From Ricinus communis (taxonomy: Eukaryota > Streptophyta > Magnoliopsida > Malpighiales > Euphorbiaceae), in the NCBI RefSeq assembly GCF_019578655.1, contig NC_063261.1:16792216-16856215 (forward strand): a DNA stretch of 64,000 bases. Direction: 5' to 3'. The notes beneath the pieces were generated by a model. The model was not told the origin of the DNA. It saw only the letters and a program-made list of their open reading frames with translations, and did not search any database. Of this stretch, positions 1 to 11,699 are shown in pieces (position 1 is the first letter of the stretch; the number at the start of each line of letters is the position of its first letter). A program made the translations under genes and the position numbers.

Positions 1-169
1 GGGAGCTGGGGATAGCATCCGAATCATAAAAAATCTGAGGGTTTGTCAAGATTGTCATGAGGTGAGCAAGATGATATCTAAAGTCTTTCACAGGGATATT
101 ATTGTGCGAGATGTGAGCAGATTTCATCATTTTAAGGAGGGAACATGTTCATGTCTTGATTATTGGTAG
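1..169 (+). CDS. C-terminal end of a DYW-type pentatricopeptide repeat protein (5' part outside window)
   Basis: Reading from base 2, 55 codons run to a TAG at 167-169. They match the end of the DYW deaminase-like domain of plant PLS-class PPR proteins: a CxxCH zinc ligand set (CQDCH) followed by [14 protein letters not shown], finishing exactly on the diagnostic Asp-Tyr-Trp tripeptide. Family members are nucleus-encoded, act in plastids or mitochondria, and specify C-to-U RNA editing sites. The PPR array that would set the target RNA lies upstream of the window, so target and organelle cannot be inferred. The ending is intact, with no frameshift or early stop in the visible part. An overlapping open frame that continues to about 467 is in a different frame and lies in the 3' UTR. 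Confidence 0.93.
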   Translation, partial: GAGDSIRIIKNLRVCQDCHEVSKMISKVFHRDIIVRDVSRFHHFKEGTCSCLDYW

Positions 170-1979
170 ATTAGACATGTACGTTCTGTCTGTAGAATTT
201 GTTTCTTTGCTGGAAAACTTGGCACATAGTTATAAAGAAGAACAAATCCATATTCTTTTCCATTCTCTGCTGGCATGTTTTCTTGCTTTTTCTTGTGGGT
301 TTTTAATTCATTCTTTTATAAAATGTGCTGTTAGGAGAACAATCATTACCTACCATGAATCTAAAAATTTAAATGCAACCAAAACTCTATCATTAGCCAT
401 TTCCTGGCCCTTAAGGTTTTTATTTTTCTCATTTTCTCTCGAGTTAACACTTGATAATTCTTTGTAGACTTTGGGAATTTCTACCATCCTTGCTAGTGTA
501 AAAAGATTAATTAATTATTATTATTATTATTATTATTATTGTTGTTGTTGTGCCATGAAAAGATAATATCAATATCACCATTTCTTGAGCTCAAAAAGAA
601 ATATCACCATTTCTGAAAGCTCAAGCATGTAAGAGACCAAATATTTATCCATAGCCATAGGCTCACAACGACCTTGAATTCATAATGCTCATGACATGCC
701 ATTTTTCAAATATAGATCGCAAATGAGGGTGAAAATTGAATAATAATGATAATAATAATACTTCTTAGTCCATTTTTGAAAGGTGATTTTTGTCCGTGCA
801 AAAATATATACCACTTTTCATTTTTAATTTTTAATTTAATGATTAAATGACTAAAATGTCTTTCATTAATTAACATAAATATTATTGTCAATAGTTTTTT
901 TTTTTTTTGACTTTGAAATTACAGATTATCTATATATTTCTTTTTGAGTTTCAATGCAAATCTCTTTTTATTTGAATCTTAGTAATTATAAATGAATTGA
1001 CAAGTCTAATATTTTAATTATCATGCAATTTATTAAGATGTCTATTACAAATATTTAGTAAAGAATATTAAAAATAATGATATTAGTTATGAAAATTATT
1101 TTTTTTAATTTTTAACCTATTAGAATTAAACAGAAGAAATAATGATAATAATAATAATAATAATTTAATGACGTAGATAAAAAAAGATTTCAAAAGCCAT
1201 GTGCCATGCTGCCAGCCTCCTATTTCCAGAAAAAGAATATTTGTGAATGCCTTGCTATGACCCTCTTAACATTTTTCCAATTTCAGTAGGAATCCAGAAA
1301 TAAGTTGGTAAATCCAGTATTAGTATTTTAGTGATCATATTTCAGTCCCTAATTGCAAGACAATTAATCCTTCTTTTCCTCCCACACTGATTGTATTGAT
1401 GTGTCATCTGATCTCATTCCTGCCTCTTCAGTCTTCATAAACACTACCATTTTTCTTTTATTTTCTTTTAACTGCTCTCTTTAGTTTCTTTTATCTAATG
1501 CACCACAAAAAAGACACCAAGATGCTTGCTTGTTCTTGATTTTTAAAGCTTTCAATTCAAGCCGTAAAACCGTTTTGTATTCTATTGCCCTCAAATGTTT
1601 TGAGTCACCTCATTTTTCACTGTGTCATGGCCATTAATGCTCAAGATTAAGCTTTTGAGAGTTAGAAACTGCTCTTTTACTCTTTTTCTCAAATGGGTGT
1701 TTGTAGTTTGTAGTATAAACCAATCTGGATTAGTAGTCACCTTAAAAGGCTTAAAGTTGTTACCTTTTTGGTTGGTCTTGGGTTTTCTCTACTTAAAAAT
1801 TTATTATAGGTACTGTTTAGCCTGACTTTTTCTTTTTTTAAACTGCAAACAAACTGCATTACGCGGTTCTGGGGGCATCTGTTTAACCTGACTTGGAGAG
1901 GTTCTAAAGTGTTTTCCACTGTTTGACAGGGTAGCTTTTGGGATTCAAATTGATCTTGGACTATAAAGCTGTGGTTAAA
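170..1979. other. intergenic DNA with microsatellites; promoter/5' UTR side of the PHD-Plus3-GYF gene
   Basis: This AT-rich stretch lies between the PPR stop and the next start codon. It holds an (ATT)n/(GTT)n run near 515-553, short (AAT)n runs near 741-762 and 1140-1165, and long T tracts. The last few hundred bases are pyrimidine-rich, as expected of a plant promoter and 5' UTR. A likely 3' splice site ending at about 1929 (tttgacag before ggtagc) suggests a 5' UTR intron, but its donor is not clear. No coding sequence is supported. Confidence 0.6.
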
Positions 1980-4900
1980 ATGGGGAGAAAGAACAAGAAT
2001 ATAGACAAGGAATCGATTTCTGAGAGTTGGTGTTTTGTTTGCAAAGATGGAGGCCTTTTAAGGATTTGCGACTACAAGTAAGTTTTTTTTATTACCCCAT
2101 TAAAAGATAACAAAGGTAAAGAGACTTGGGTTGGTAGCGCATGCCCTTTTGGCTTCTGGTGCTAGCACGACCCTACTTGACCTGTGCAGAGTCCAGAAAT
2201 GATTTTTCTTTTAACTACATCAAAGAGTTTATCACTGGGATATTTGTATTGCTTGAAGGGTCCTTTGCTCAGTGTCCAAGACCAAGAACATTATTTATGA
2301 GGCAGTATTTTGTTCAGTTGCTAGATGTTGAGAAGTCCCTTTTGTTCTCATTTTAGGGTCCCAAATTGTTCCTTTATCATGACTATTATTAATTTTTTCA
2401 TATGATGGACGTGAGATGCATGTGAATATTAAATGCCATATGGAGCACTGTGGTGTGGAGGCTCGTGGCTTTGAATAATATGGATCAAGATCAAGAAGGC
2501 TCTTTTTGGTGGGGTGTGCCTAGGACTGGATGTGTGAATATATTAGTTCAAGACACTAGTACTTCTAGGGAAGCATAAATTATGCCTGTTTTATATATGC
2601 AGCAACTGGAGCAGATGAGGCTAACTTGCATAGTTCACCTTTCTTATTTGAAGAAACTTGCAAAAATAATCTTCATAGATTCTATTTGAAACTTCTGTTA
2701 TATAAGATTAGTAAGATATTTCAGTAGGTAATTTACATTTACGCCTTATTAAATATGTGAATATTTATTTTGAAAAGAATATTTGTTTCCTAATTGACCA
2801 AGTACTTAATACAGCATGCATAGGAGGCTAAGAGTAACTGTTTGTACTTAGATAAATATTGATCTCATTGATTACTTACATGGCTCATTTGCTTCCCTTA
2901 TATTAGCTTCAAATATATACATGTTATTACATTTTTATCTCATAGTCTCCTTCATTCAGGGGTTGCCTTAAAGCATTTCATCCCCAGTGTGTAGACAAAG
3001 ATGATTCTTTCTTGGAAAGCAAAGTTCCCTGGAGCTGCAGTAAGTTGCTAATTTCTATTTATGGTTGGTTTCTGTATTTAACCATCATAAAGAAATTTCT
3101 TTCTCAAGTGAAAGATAGCAAGGTATTGTGTCTGTAGCATGATTAGGTCTTGATGACCTACTACTCATATTTTTAATTCACTTGTTTTCCCCTTTTGTAT
3201 TTCATATTGTCTATATGGTCTGTGGAGACACATATGTTATGTTGAAGCAATAAGTTCAAAACTGCCTGGATAGTGGTGCCCGTGTGGCAAGTCAAGTTCC
3301 GCAGTGCTCAAATTTTAAGATTAGGAATTGATTCATGATTGTCAGTTCTCACCTATCTACCTATCTATATCTTCATAATGTGGGTGTAATTTATTTCCTT
3401 ATGTCCCAGACAAACATCAAATGGTTTCCATTGACCTTGCCGACATGTTTTTTCTGTGATATAGTTTTTGCTTGATAGGCACTAGGCAGCAAGGGAAGCT
3501 CAGAATTTCTGTGAACTTCACTATAACCCATGACAGCAATCCAACCTAGTTCAACTCTCTCTCCAAAATCTTAGTAGGATTTTTGGGTTAGCTGAGTTTT
3601 CTTATTTTTTTGGTTGATTTTAATGAAATATAGCCTTATTCAATTTCCACTCCGACAAATTATCTCCCTTTCATGTTATGTCTTGTTGCTGCATGATTTC
3701 TACTATATGTTTGCTCCAGCTTGTAGAATGATAAATTTTAACTTTCAGGGTGGCATTCCTGCTTCATTTGCAAGAACACACCAAAATTTCATTGCTTTTG
3801 TTGTCCAAAGGCTGTGTGTGGACGCTGCCTCTGTGATAGTAACTTCATACTAGTTAAAGGGAAAAGAGGATTTTGCAGTCATTGCTTAACACTTGCAGGG
3901 CTTTTAGAGGGAATAAAGAGTCCAGACTCTACTTCGGTATGAATTGTTATAGTAAAGTTATTTATATATCAAATGCTTAGTTGTTTACTGATGCATTATC
4001 ATTCACTACCTTGCCTGCAAAGAAAAATATCTCATAAATTGTAGAGCTGCTACTTAAGGGTTTAAAAATGCGACTCTGTAGATGTTCTTGAGACTAAGAA
4101 GCTAAATAAACAATGCTGTTAGAAAATACTGATATCAATTGCAATGGTCCTATTAATATAAAGGTGTTACCTGAAGAGATTCTGGCTTATCTTTCTAGCA
4201 GCATTAGGAGGTTTCTCTAAATAATAACTAAATAAGATCAGTTACTGATGATTGTTTCTTTAAGTCTTTGAAACTTAGTTGTTCTTGTTCTTTGTTTCCT
4301 TATTGGCTGTATATTTGTTAATCTTCAGGGGAACATAGACTTTAATGATCAAGAGACATATGAGTTCAATTTCAAGGCCTATTGGAAAATGATTAAAGAA
4401 AAAGAAGGCTTAACCTTAGAACATGTCAGTTATGCTGACAAACTGTTGAGTATGGATAAAAACTATGGCTACTTATCTGATGCTTGTGACATTTTTGAAT
4501 GGGAAGAATATGTTAGTGAATTTGACGAAAATCAAATTATATCTGATAATGATAGTTGGAATGATAGAAAAAGACATAAAGGAATGGGCAAATGGAAGAG
4601 AAACAAAAAAAACGAATCTGTGATGGAAGGAAAGACAAAATCAAAGAAAAAGGAATTTAGTGGATGGGGATCAGTACTCCTCTTTGACTTCCTTGCATCC
4701 ATTGGTAAAGACACAACCAATGAATTATCACAACGTGAAGTTACTGACATCATTATAGGATATTGCAACGAACACAAGCTTTATGACCCTGAGAGAAAGA
4801 AGAAAGTTGTATGTGATGCAAGATTGAAATCTCTTCTAGGAAGGAAATCAGTAATCAAAAATAGTATATACAACTGTCTGACACCTCATTTTGCTGAGAA

Positions 4901-7900
4901 TTTTGAGCAAACAGAGGATGAGACTGGATGTAGTTCAGAAGACAAGCGCAAGAATGTATCAATGACCAATACAAGGCAGAAAAACTCAAGCTCAAGTGTA
5001 AAGTCTCAGAAAAAAGAACCAATTCCAGACATGCAGCAAGGTTGTTTTGCAGCTATCAATGCTGAAAATATTAAACGTCTCTACTTGAAGAGGAGTTTAG
5101 TGCAGGAACTGGAAAAGCAATCTGAGATATTTGATGCTAAAGTAATTGGAAGTTTTGTGAGAACCAAATCTGATCCTTATGACTATTTGCAGAAAAATCC
5201 TTATCAGCTTCTGAAAGTGACAGGTATTCTATCACTGGTTGGTATAAAGTTTGAACACCTCTAATTTAAATTAATTTTTTTCTTTACTTAAGATAAAAGC
5301 AATCGATTCCAGTGATTTGATAACCTTAACACACTTATTTTTCAGGTAAGCATTGAATTCAGATTGTTTAATTAGTGGCCCTGAATACTTCCTTGTAATA
5401 CCATTGCCTTTTTGTTTCTATACATGGTAATTATCAATAAGATGACTTATGTCTAAGTCAAGTCTTATCAAAGGATACTAACAAGTAAATTTGCTGCATT
5501 ATTGTATCGACACACACCCAAGCATGAATGGATAAGGTGGCACTTCTGATAACAATTTTTAGTAGCAAAGTCATAATTATCTGTATTGTTCTTGTGAAAT
5601 CCATATGTCTAATTATATCAAGTTACTTGTGATGTTTTAAAATGCAGTGGCATTGTTCATTCATATCTTGCCTCTGCCTTTTAATGATTAAGCTGCTGCA
5701 CTGCATAATTATCTTTAACAATTACAGGCATAAATAGAAGTTCAAGAAATGGAGAAGTGAATACCGATATATTTCTACAAGTTTGTAATATGCCAATAGA
5801 CATACCTATCTGCAAGCTATCAGATGATAACTTTTCTGAGGTAACATTATATCTTTTGGTATTTGCAAAGTCAACTAAAGCTTTAAGCTAGATAATAATA
5901 TGGGGATGCAAAACCAGCCTAGTTTTATCGAACAAAAAAGACTTACTAGGAATCTCTTACGAGTATTTCACATAAAATGTCATTAATGTTGTTTGGTTTC
6001 GAGTGAGACCACATTGACACAAGTGTTAAACTAAATCCTAGGTGCTAATTATGTATTTAGTTGTTGAGATTTGAGCGAGGTAAGTACACTCCATTCCCTT
6101 GTCGCTTTTGTTGATTAACATTTCTAGGGATGGTGTCCTTTACATTTTCAATGTAATATTTCACTCTTTGCCCTTGCCTATACTTTGGAATCTTTCCCCA
6201 ATTAGTCATTGGAATGTTATATCTACACTTGCAAAGTAGAGTTTTTATCCTTATTGCTACTTATATATTTAATGATGAATAAATATAGTTTTGCATCTTG
6301 TTGCAAAGGCGAAGCACAGATTTTTGTAGTTTTATTTTTCAGGAAGAATGTGAAGATTTGCGACAGAGGGTGAAAGATGGTAGACTTGAGAGGCCTACTG
6401 TTGTAAGTTTTCATGGTTTAGCAACTTGGTACTTTTCAAGTCCATACTAGCCAGTTTGAGAACTTTCCTGAATGCATTAACCAATATCCATATTTGCTGG
6501 TTACTTTCAAGGTTGTGGAACATGTAGATCTCTGAGGACAATATGATTTTTTATTCTGCAGCATGTGGATATCAAGTATTTGTCTATGTTAAATAGAATA
6601 TTAAGCATTTATATGGATTATGAGATAATTTATTGACTTTGACTAGATTGCCCCAATTGACAGGTGAAGTTCAAAGAGAAAGCCAGAAATCTTCACGAGG
6701 TTATTACAAAACATGTATGTGTCCCTCCCCTCTTAATCATCTTAAAACATAGGAGCTTGAATATTTTTAGCGTATTTTCGTAGCATCTTAGAATGGACGG
6801 ACTATCTTAGAAGAAAAATATGGAGAGAAGAAAAATGGATATAACAGTATGTTGAATAAGCTAAGGAGGTGGTCAGCCTCGGACTGACTTTGTATAGGTC
6901 ACTGCAATGTTGTTATTACTGTATATTAATTTGGACGGACTATTTGCTTAGTAAGCTTTTATAATGTTTCGCACAAACTAAAAAAATCTCTCCCTTTATC
7001 CATGGCATCTGAAGCGAGTCTTTAAATTTCTTAGAAATTGATCATGTAGATACTATACTAGTTTAAGGTCTTCTTGTCTAGGATTTTGAGAAGTTTAGGT
7101 CGGACCTTGGGTGGTGGGAAGTCATATTTATATTTCTGAACCACCTCATGTTATATTTTTAAGTATTCTTTACTCCGAGTTCTAATTACTTCTTTTTTTT
7201 CTCTTATTCTTTTTTGCCACTTTGTGTATGTTCATGTACATCGCCTGGCTTTACTTTACTTTCCATCATTTCCAATACCCAAGTGGATTGTGAAAGAGTT
7301 GGCTCTGTTGCAAAACCTTGTTGATCAGGCAAATGAGAAGGGATGGAGGAAAGAATATCCTTTGATGTGTCGTTTTTCACAATCGATATTTAAGTACCTG
7401 TGTTGTGAGCATCTGAGTAGATGAATGGAACGTATGTGTTAACAATTTCATGCCTGTACATCATTAAAAATAGGGAAGCTTTTCAAAGCGACTTGAACTT
7501 TCTTTCATTGTTGCCTTAACCTTCATTTCTGTGTACGCTTTCTGTATACATGGAAAGATTGATGCTGCTTCGCACACCATCAGAACAATCACGGTTGTTG
7601 CTTGAAGTTCCAGAAATAATTGCAGATGAACCTGAGGTTGAACCTGCTGACAAGGACTTGTCCAGGAAGGATGAACAAAAAAAGATTACCATGGCAGAAT
7701 CGGACCTCAGAAGGTTTTCAAGACCTTCTAGCGAAAGTCCAGAAGGCAATGGCATTTACTGCCCAAATGATACAGCAGATTTTGCAGGTATGCTATGCAT
7801 CCACTTGGTACTTATTCATATTCATGAATCTAATAATACAAATGTTTTTCTTTTTTCCTTAGTTTTCAACTGATTTCCTAAAATAAAATGGTAATTAATC

Positions 7901-8574
7901 TCCTAGGCTTAAACATGTGGTTTATTGTACATGTACAAGTTTATCAGTAGAGAATTTGACGGACTTCTCTGTTACTTCTCTATTCAGAACCAATGCAGCA
8001 ATCTAAAGGACCTGAACTTGAAGAACCAGTGCAACCATATGATAGTACTAGTAATGCAAGTGATGATGATGGTAGTCATCAAGCAGAGAGTCATGAATCT
8101 GCTGTTGAAGTAAAGAAGAACCATTCCGAAGCACCTTATGCTGAACTACATTCAGGACAATTGCTTGCTTCTTCTTCACAGAACCAATCCAACTTCCTTG
8201 ATTTGGTAAAGCAACATACCTCTGGTACTGCTACTTCAGGAGGAAAGCAAGATAAACCAATGGATGTTGAACATGAAAAGGTGAAGAACAATCAAAGTGC
8301 AACATCAATGGAGATTATTGAGTTAAGCGATGATGAGGAGCAAGGAAAGAGTACTCCACCAATCAAGCAAACACCAGATAACCTGGATTCTCCTATATGG
8401 TACTGTGTGAGTCCACTTGGTGACAAATTGGGGCCTTGCCCAATGTCGGTGCTTAAAGAATGGAGTGATACTTGTCGCCGAGATATGAAATTCAAGGTCT
8501 GGAAGACTGGGCAAGACCCTGAAGAAGCTGTTTTTCTGACAGATGCTATTAGCCAGGTTTTCTTTGGGAAGTAG
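1980..8574 (+). CDS. PHD finger, SWIB, Plus-3 and GYF domain protein (Arabidopsis At5g08430-like), ten exons
   Basis: Exons by hand: 1980-2077, 2960-3039, 3749-3936, 4329-5223, 5728-5840, 6343-6402, 6664-6714, 7284-7354, 7537-7787, 7988-8574. They sum to 2394 nt (797 residues) with frame kept throughout. Domains in order: a PHD-type zinc finger pair at about residues 17-110 (C18, C21, C30, C35, H40, C43, then a second Cys/His cluster); an acidic/basic linker; a SWIB/MDM2-like domain at about 235-315; a Plus-3 domain at about 373-520; a Ser/Glu-rich region; and a C-terminal GYF domain at about 737-797 (WYC...GDKLGPCPMSVLKEW). The family resembles NERD and CCCH19/44 proteins but has no CCCH finger here. 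By family, it should bind histone tails (PHD), nucleic acid or Paf1-type complexes (Plus-3) and proline-rich partners (GYF) in the nucleus. Intron 8 has U12-type ends. The start is the first ATG and directly precedes the PHD finger. Confidence 0.9.
7355..7536 (+). other. U12-type (AT-AC) minor spliceosomal intron 8 of the PHD-Plus3-GYF gene
   Basis: The exon upstream ends in phase 2 at 7354. The intron then starts with ATATCCTTT, the exact consensus 5' splice site of AT-AC U12 introns. Near the 3' end, TGCCTTAAC at 7512-7520 matches the U12 branch-site consensus at eight of nine positions, and the intron ends GTGTAC at 7531-7536, about 17 nt downstream. Joining at these positions restores an unbroken Plus-3 to linker reading frame (WRKE|LSVYMERL). 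No GT-AG pair that keeps the conserved residues was seen. Confidence 0.82.
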
Positions 8575-9813
8575 AAAACCTTTTGAAGTTTTTCTACACT
8601 TTCTGACATAGAAGACTTGAAGCCAAGGATAGCATCTGCTTTATGAAAGAATGAATGTTTTATCCTTATAATGTTCTTTTCTTTATATTAAAATAATAGC
8701 ATAGTAATAGTCATCAATATACAGAAATTACATATACACATCACATTTTTCCTCAATGTATATTGCAAGTTTTAATTGCAGCATCAAAGTATGAGGCAGA
8801 TTCAGTATACTTTGTTTTGTATAGTTTGTTATGTTGTTGTATGTCAGTCGGGGTTTCTTTCAAATCCTGACATTTGTCAAGCAGGAAAGGGTAATTAATT
8901 CAACTGCTCAGAGAGAAATTCATGGAATGCAAGAGAAAGAGAAAGAGAGACCATGATAACATTCAACAAATGCCACGACAATTTTAGAAAGACAAAGGAT
9001 GTTGAGGAGCTTTTGGATTTCCCTTCCAGACAAATTCAGTTAAATATTGTTCATGTGAACTAAATGGCAAGCAGGTGTTTCTTGCTAGTTATATGCAGTA
9101 ACATATTGACATTGTTCTAATTTTGCAAAAGCTGTGAGTAATAATAACATGGTTCTTTAAACTTATTTGAAAATGTTGACAGTGTTTTGATTGATTAACA
9201 AAGAAAGAAAGTTGGGAGATGTTAGGAAAAGATACCAAGAATGTGTGACCATTTTATATATAGAAGGATATTAAACAAACTGCTATATCGTCTATGGAGC
9301 TACTCAGGTAAGCATGCGATCAAGCAGAAAATTCACATATCTAATACCCTAAAAATTTTGGTTTCTGAAGCAGGCAAGTAAAACAGGATATTCTTTTCAA
9401 GTCCCTGCTACCCTGCCCTTTTACTGAAGATCAAAGCATAATAGCAATTTGGTTGACTAAAACAGAAACATGAACTTGGTAGAGTGGTCATACTAAACAG
9501 ATTCAGTGATAAATGAAATTTAGAACTCAACTAATAACCTGAAATAACATACTAAACGTCTCCTCACAATTGTACGTAGAGATTAATACAAATATTTATT
9601 TCTGAAGTACCTTTCTACAGGGTAAATCAGATATTTTCTTCCCAACACAAAGAATGGACAGAATGGACAGACAATAGCGTACTACAATTCTCTCTCACCA
9701 TGTCGTAGCAACATGTGGTGCTGCTCATTCCATGTTCTCCAAGTCATAAAATTAATGTGTATATGGTCTAAAATTATCCAACAAGACTTTTGTTTTCCAC
9801 TTTATCATTAAGC
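8575..9813. other. convergent intergenic region (3' UTRs of the PHD-Plus3-GYF gene and CMC2)
   Basis: The PHD-Plus3-GYF gene (+) and CMC2 (-) end facing each other across this stretch. The first part is a T-rich 3' UTR with AATAAT-like signals near 8690-8700. The last part, up to 9813, is the CMC2 3' UTR. The middle holds no open frame with recognisable protein content and no clear repeat. Confidence 0.55.
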
Positions 9814-10726
9814 TCACATAAAATTTTTCTCTTCAGGGCTTCTCTCAGCAGCTTCCTTCCTTAATTCCCGAAGCCTTTCTTTGAGTTTCTTACTCCGTTC
9901 AAAATTTGCCTTCCGCTTCACAGCTTTCTGAGGAAAACTTCAATCTCTTATTGCCAAGTTAAAAAGACACAAATCTAACTAGACAAACAAGGATACCCAC
10001 CTCCTCCCGGAAACACCGATCAAGCTTTATTTTGAGGTCAGTACATTCCCCAAAAAATTTCCCAATAGGATGGTCCAAATGACACTTTTGGAACAGCTCA
10101 ATAATCTGCAAAATTATTACTCACTTGATTTTACAAAAGTAAAAGCTTTGGAAAACAACATATTATCGTCAAAAGTACTTCCAATACCAATAGAGCATGA
10201 AATTAAAATAGCATAAGAAATATAACGGCTTCTCTTTTCCTAATAAAGTATCACTAACTTTGGAGGGTTAGTCTCCAAAATACACCACAACAACAATATA
10301 TTGACACCCAATTTCTAGACAAATCCTTATTCTGATTTTGCTTCATTTAGGACCAAATAGGCCCATACTGTAAGAAACAAATTTTATAGTTTGCATACGA
10401 GGTTTTACAGTTGTCTTTGATCCCTGGCCACAACCAAATGGAATCAGATATCACATCTACTTGTTTGGCATAGACGAAGGAGTGTCCAAAAAATCACTTG
10501 AATTAAGCTATAGATCAAGGACCCTATAGCAGAAAAAGCAGGGATGATAGGTGTCCATCACCAAACAGTTTATGAAATTTTAATTTTGCTCTTTTTAAAA
10601 ATGAGTTAATTTTTTAAGAATAATGGCAGGGAAAGAGAAATGAAGCATAACAAGAAAAGAAGTAAAGGAAGGAAAACTCACTTCAGCACACATGGGGTGT
10701 CTATGCAATGTCAAAGGAGGATGCAT
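9814..10726 (-). CDS. CMC2: COX assembly mitochondrial protein 2 homologue (CMC2), three exons
   Basis: On the minus strand the exons are 10726-10682 (15 codons), 10105-10001 (35 codons) and 9927-9814 (37 codons plus TGA), giving 87 residues. All junctions are GT-AG and lie between codons. The protein starts MHPPLTLHRHPMC and carries two CX9C motifs: C13-x9-C23 and C36-x9-C46. These are the disulfide-forming helix hairpin of Cmc1/Cmc2-type proteins, followed by a highly charged Lys/Arg/Glu helix. Family members are imported into the mitochondrial intermembrane space by the Mia40 pathway and support cytochrome c oxidase biogenesis. Length and motif spacing fit the family. A non-coding 5' exon near 11530-11620, with an intron running to about 10760, is likely but unproven. 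Confidence 0.93.
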
Positions 10727-10756
10727 TATTCTGCAAGCAATTCAATTCCAATCACC

Positions 10757-11620
10757 CCTGCACACACACGAGCGCGAACACACACACACAAAAGAACAAT
10801 AATCAAATATGATTCTCACAACTTCATGCTAATAAAAAAAATTTAAAAAAAATGTAATCCAATTAAAATCTGAAACTAGAAATAATAAACAATAAAATCC
10901 CCAAACTACAAAACAGTTTCTGTCACCTACCAAATTCCAAATTACAAGGTAAAGAGAAACAAGCTCGATTAACTGTAACTATATGAACAAGATTAGCATA
11001 AACAACAAGAGACCAGAACAACCCAGAAGGTAAAACATTAGGCAGTCTTAGGAGCAAACCATGTAAATGGATTAAATTCTTGCGAGAAATTCATGTCAAT
11101 TCTGGCACGATCTCGTTTCCTCCAAAGTACCTTTTTTATTTTTTAGAAGTGTAAAAAATTGAAATTTAGCAACTATGAGCATTCCAAATATGAGAATTGA
11201 CCAAATAGAACTCAATTTGCTTGTTTATACTTTCCAACCAAGGGGGCAACATAATTTGTATAAGAGAAAAAATTCATTAATCAATGAAAAGAACCCATTT
11301 TTCAATGAACCCAGATATACAAATATAGATTAGAACACATACATATATCCACTTATACAAAAAGTACTATACTCACACACCTATATAACTAGTAAATCAA
11401 ATATAAAACATAACAAAGAAAATAAAGAGCACCCAGATCAGAAAGGAGGAAAACAAATAGAACTAAAAGGGTTAAATAAGCTAATTGGGACTTGATTAAA
11501 TTGAGAATAAATGTGTTAAACCTTACTGGTTTAAGTTCGCGAACAAGGATTATAGCTTTTACTTCTGACAGCGTGAAAGCAGGCAGAACTGGGAGACCGA
11601 TACAGATTACATAAAATAAA
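10757..11620 (-). other. probable 5' UTR intron and leader of CMC2
   Basis: Reading minus, TGCAG followed by GGGTG ends about 30 nt upstream of the CMC2 ATG. It is preceded by a (TG)n tract (the + strand CA repeats at about 10761-10793) that would act as the polypyrimidine-like region. A matching donor (CCA|GTAAGG) lies near 11527. The leader exon would sit at about 11528-11620. Such leader introns are common in plant housekeeping genes. The model rests on splice signals only. Confidence 0.4.
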
Positions 11621-11699
11621 GGCTACCAGTTCGTCACCGTTTTAATTTGCTGATTAATGATGAGTACAACATCACAGCTTGATCAATGTCCCAAATGAA

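Noticed and set aside
156..467. 103-codon open frame right after the PPR stop
   Set aside because: Different frame from the DYW domain, overlaps its stop, and encodes no known protein; it is 3' UTR read in a chance frame.
7224..7424. 66-codon frame containing WIVKELALLQNLVDQANEKG and then unrelated residues
   Set aside because: It is exon 8 of the Plus-3 gene read through into the U12 intron; the sense part is already in the gene model.
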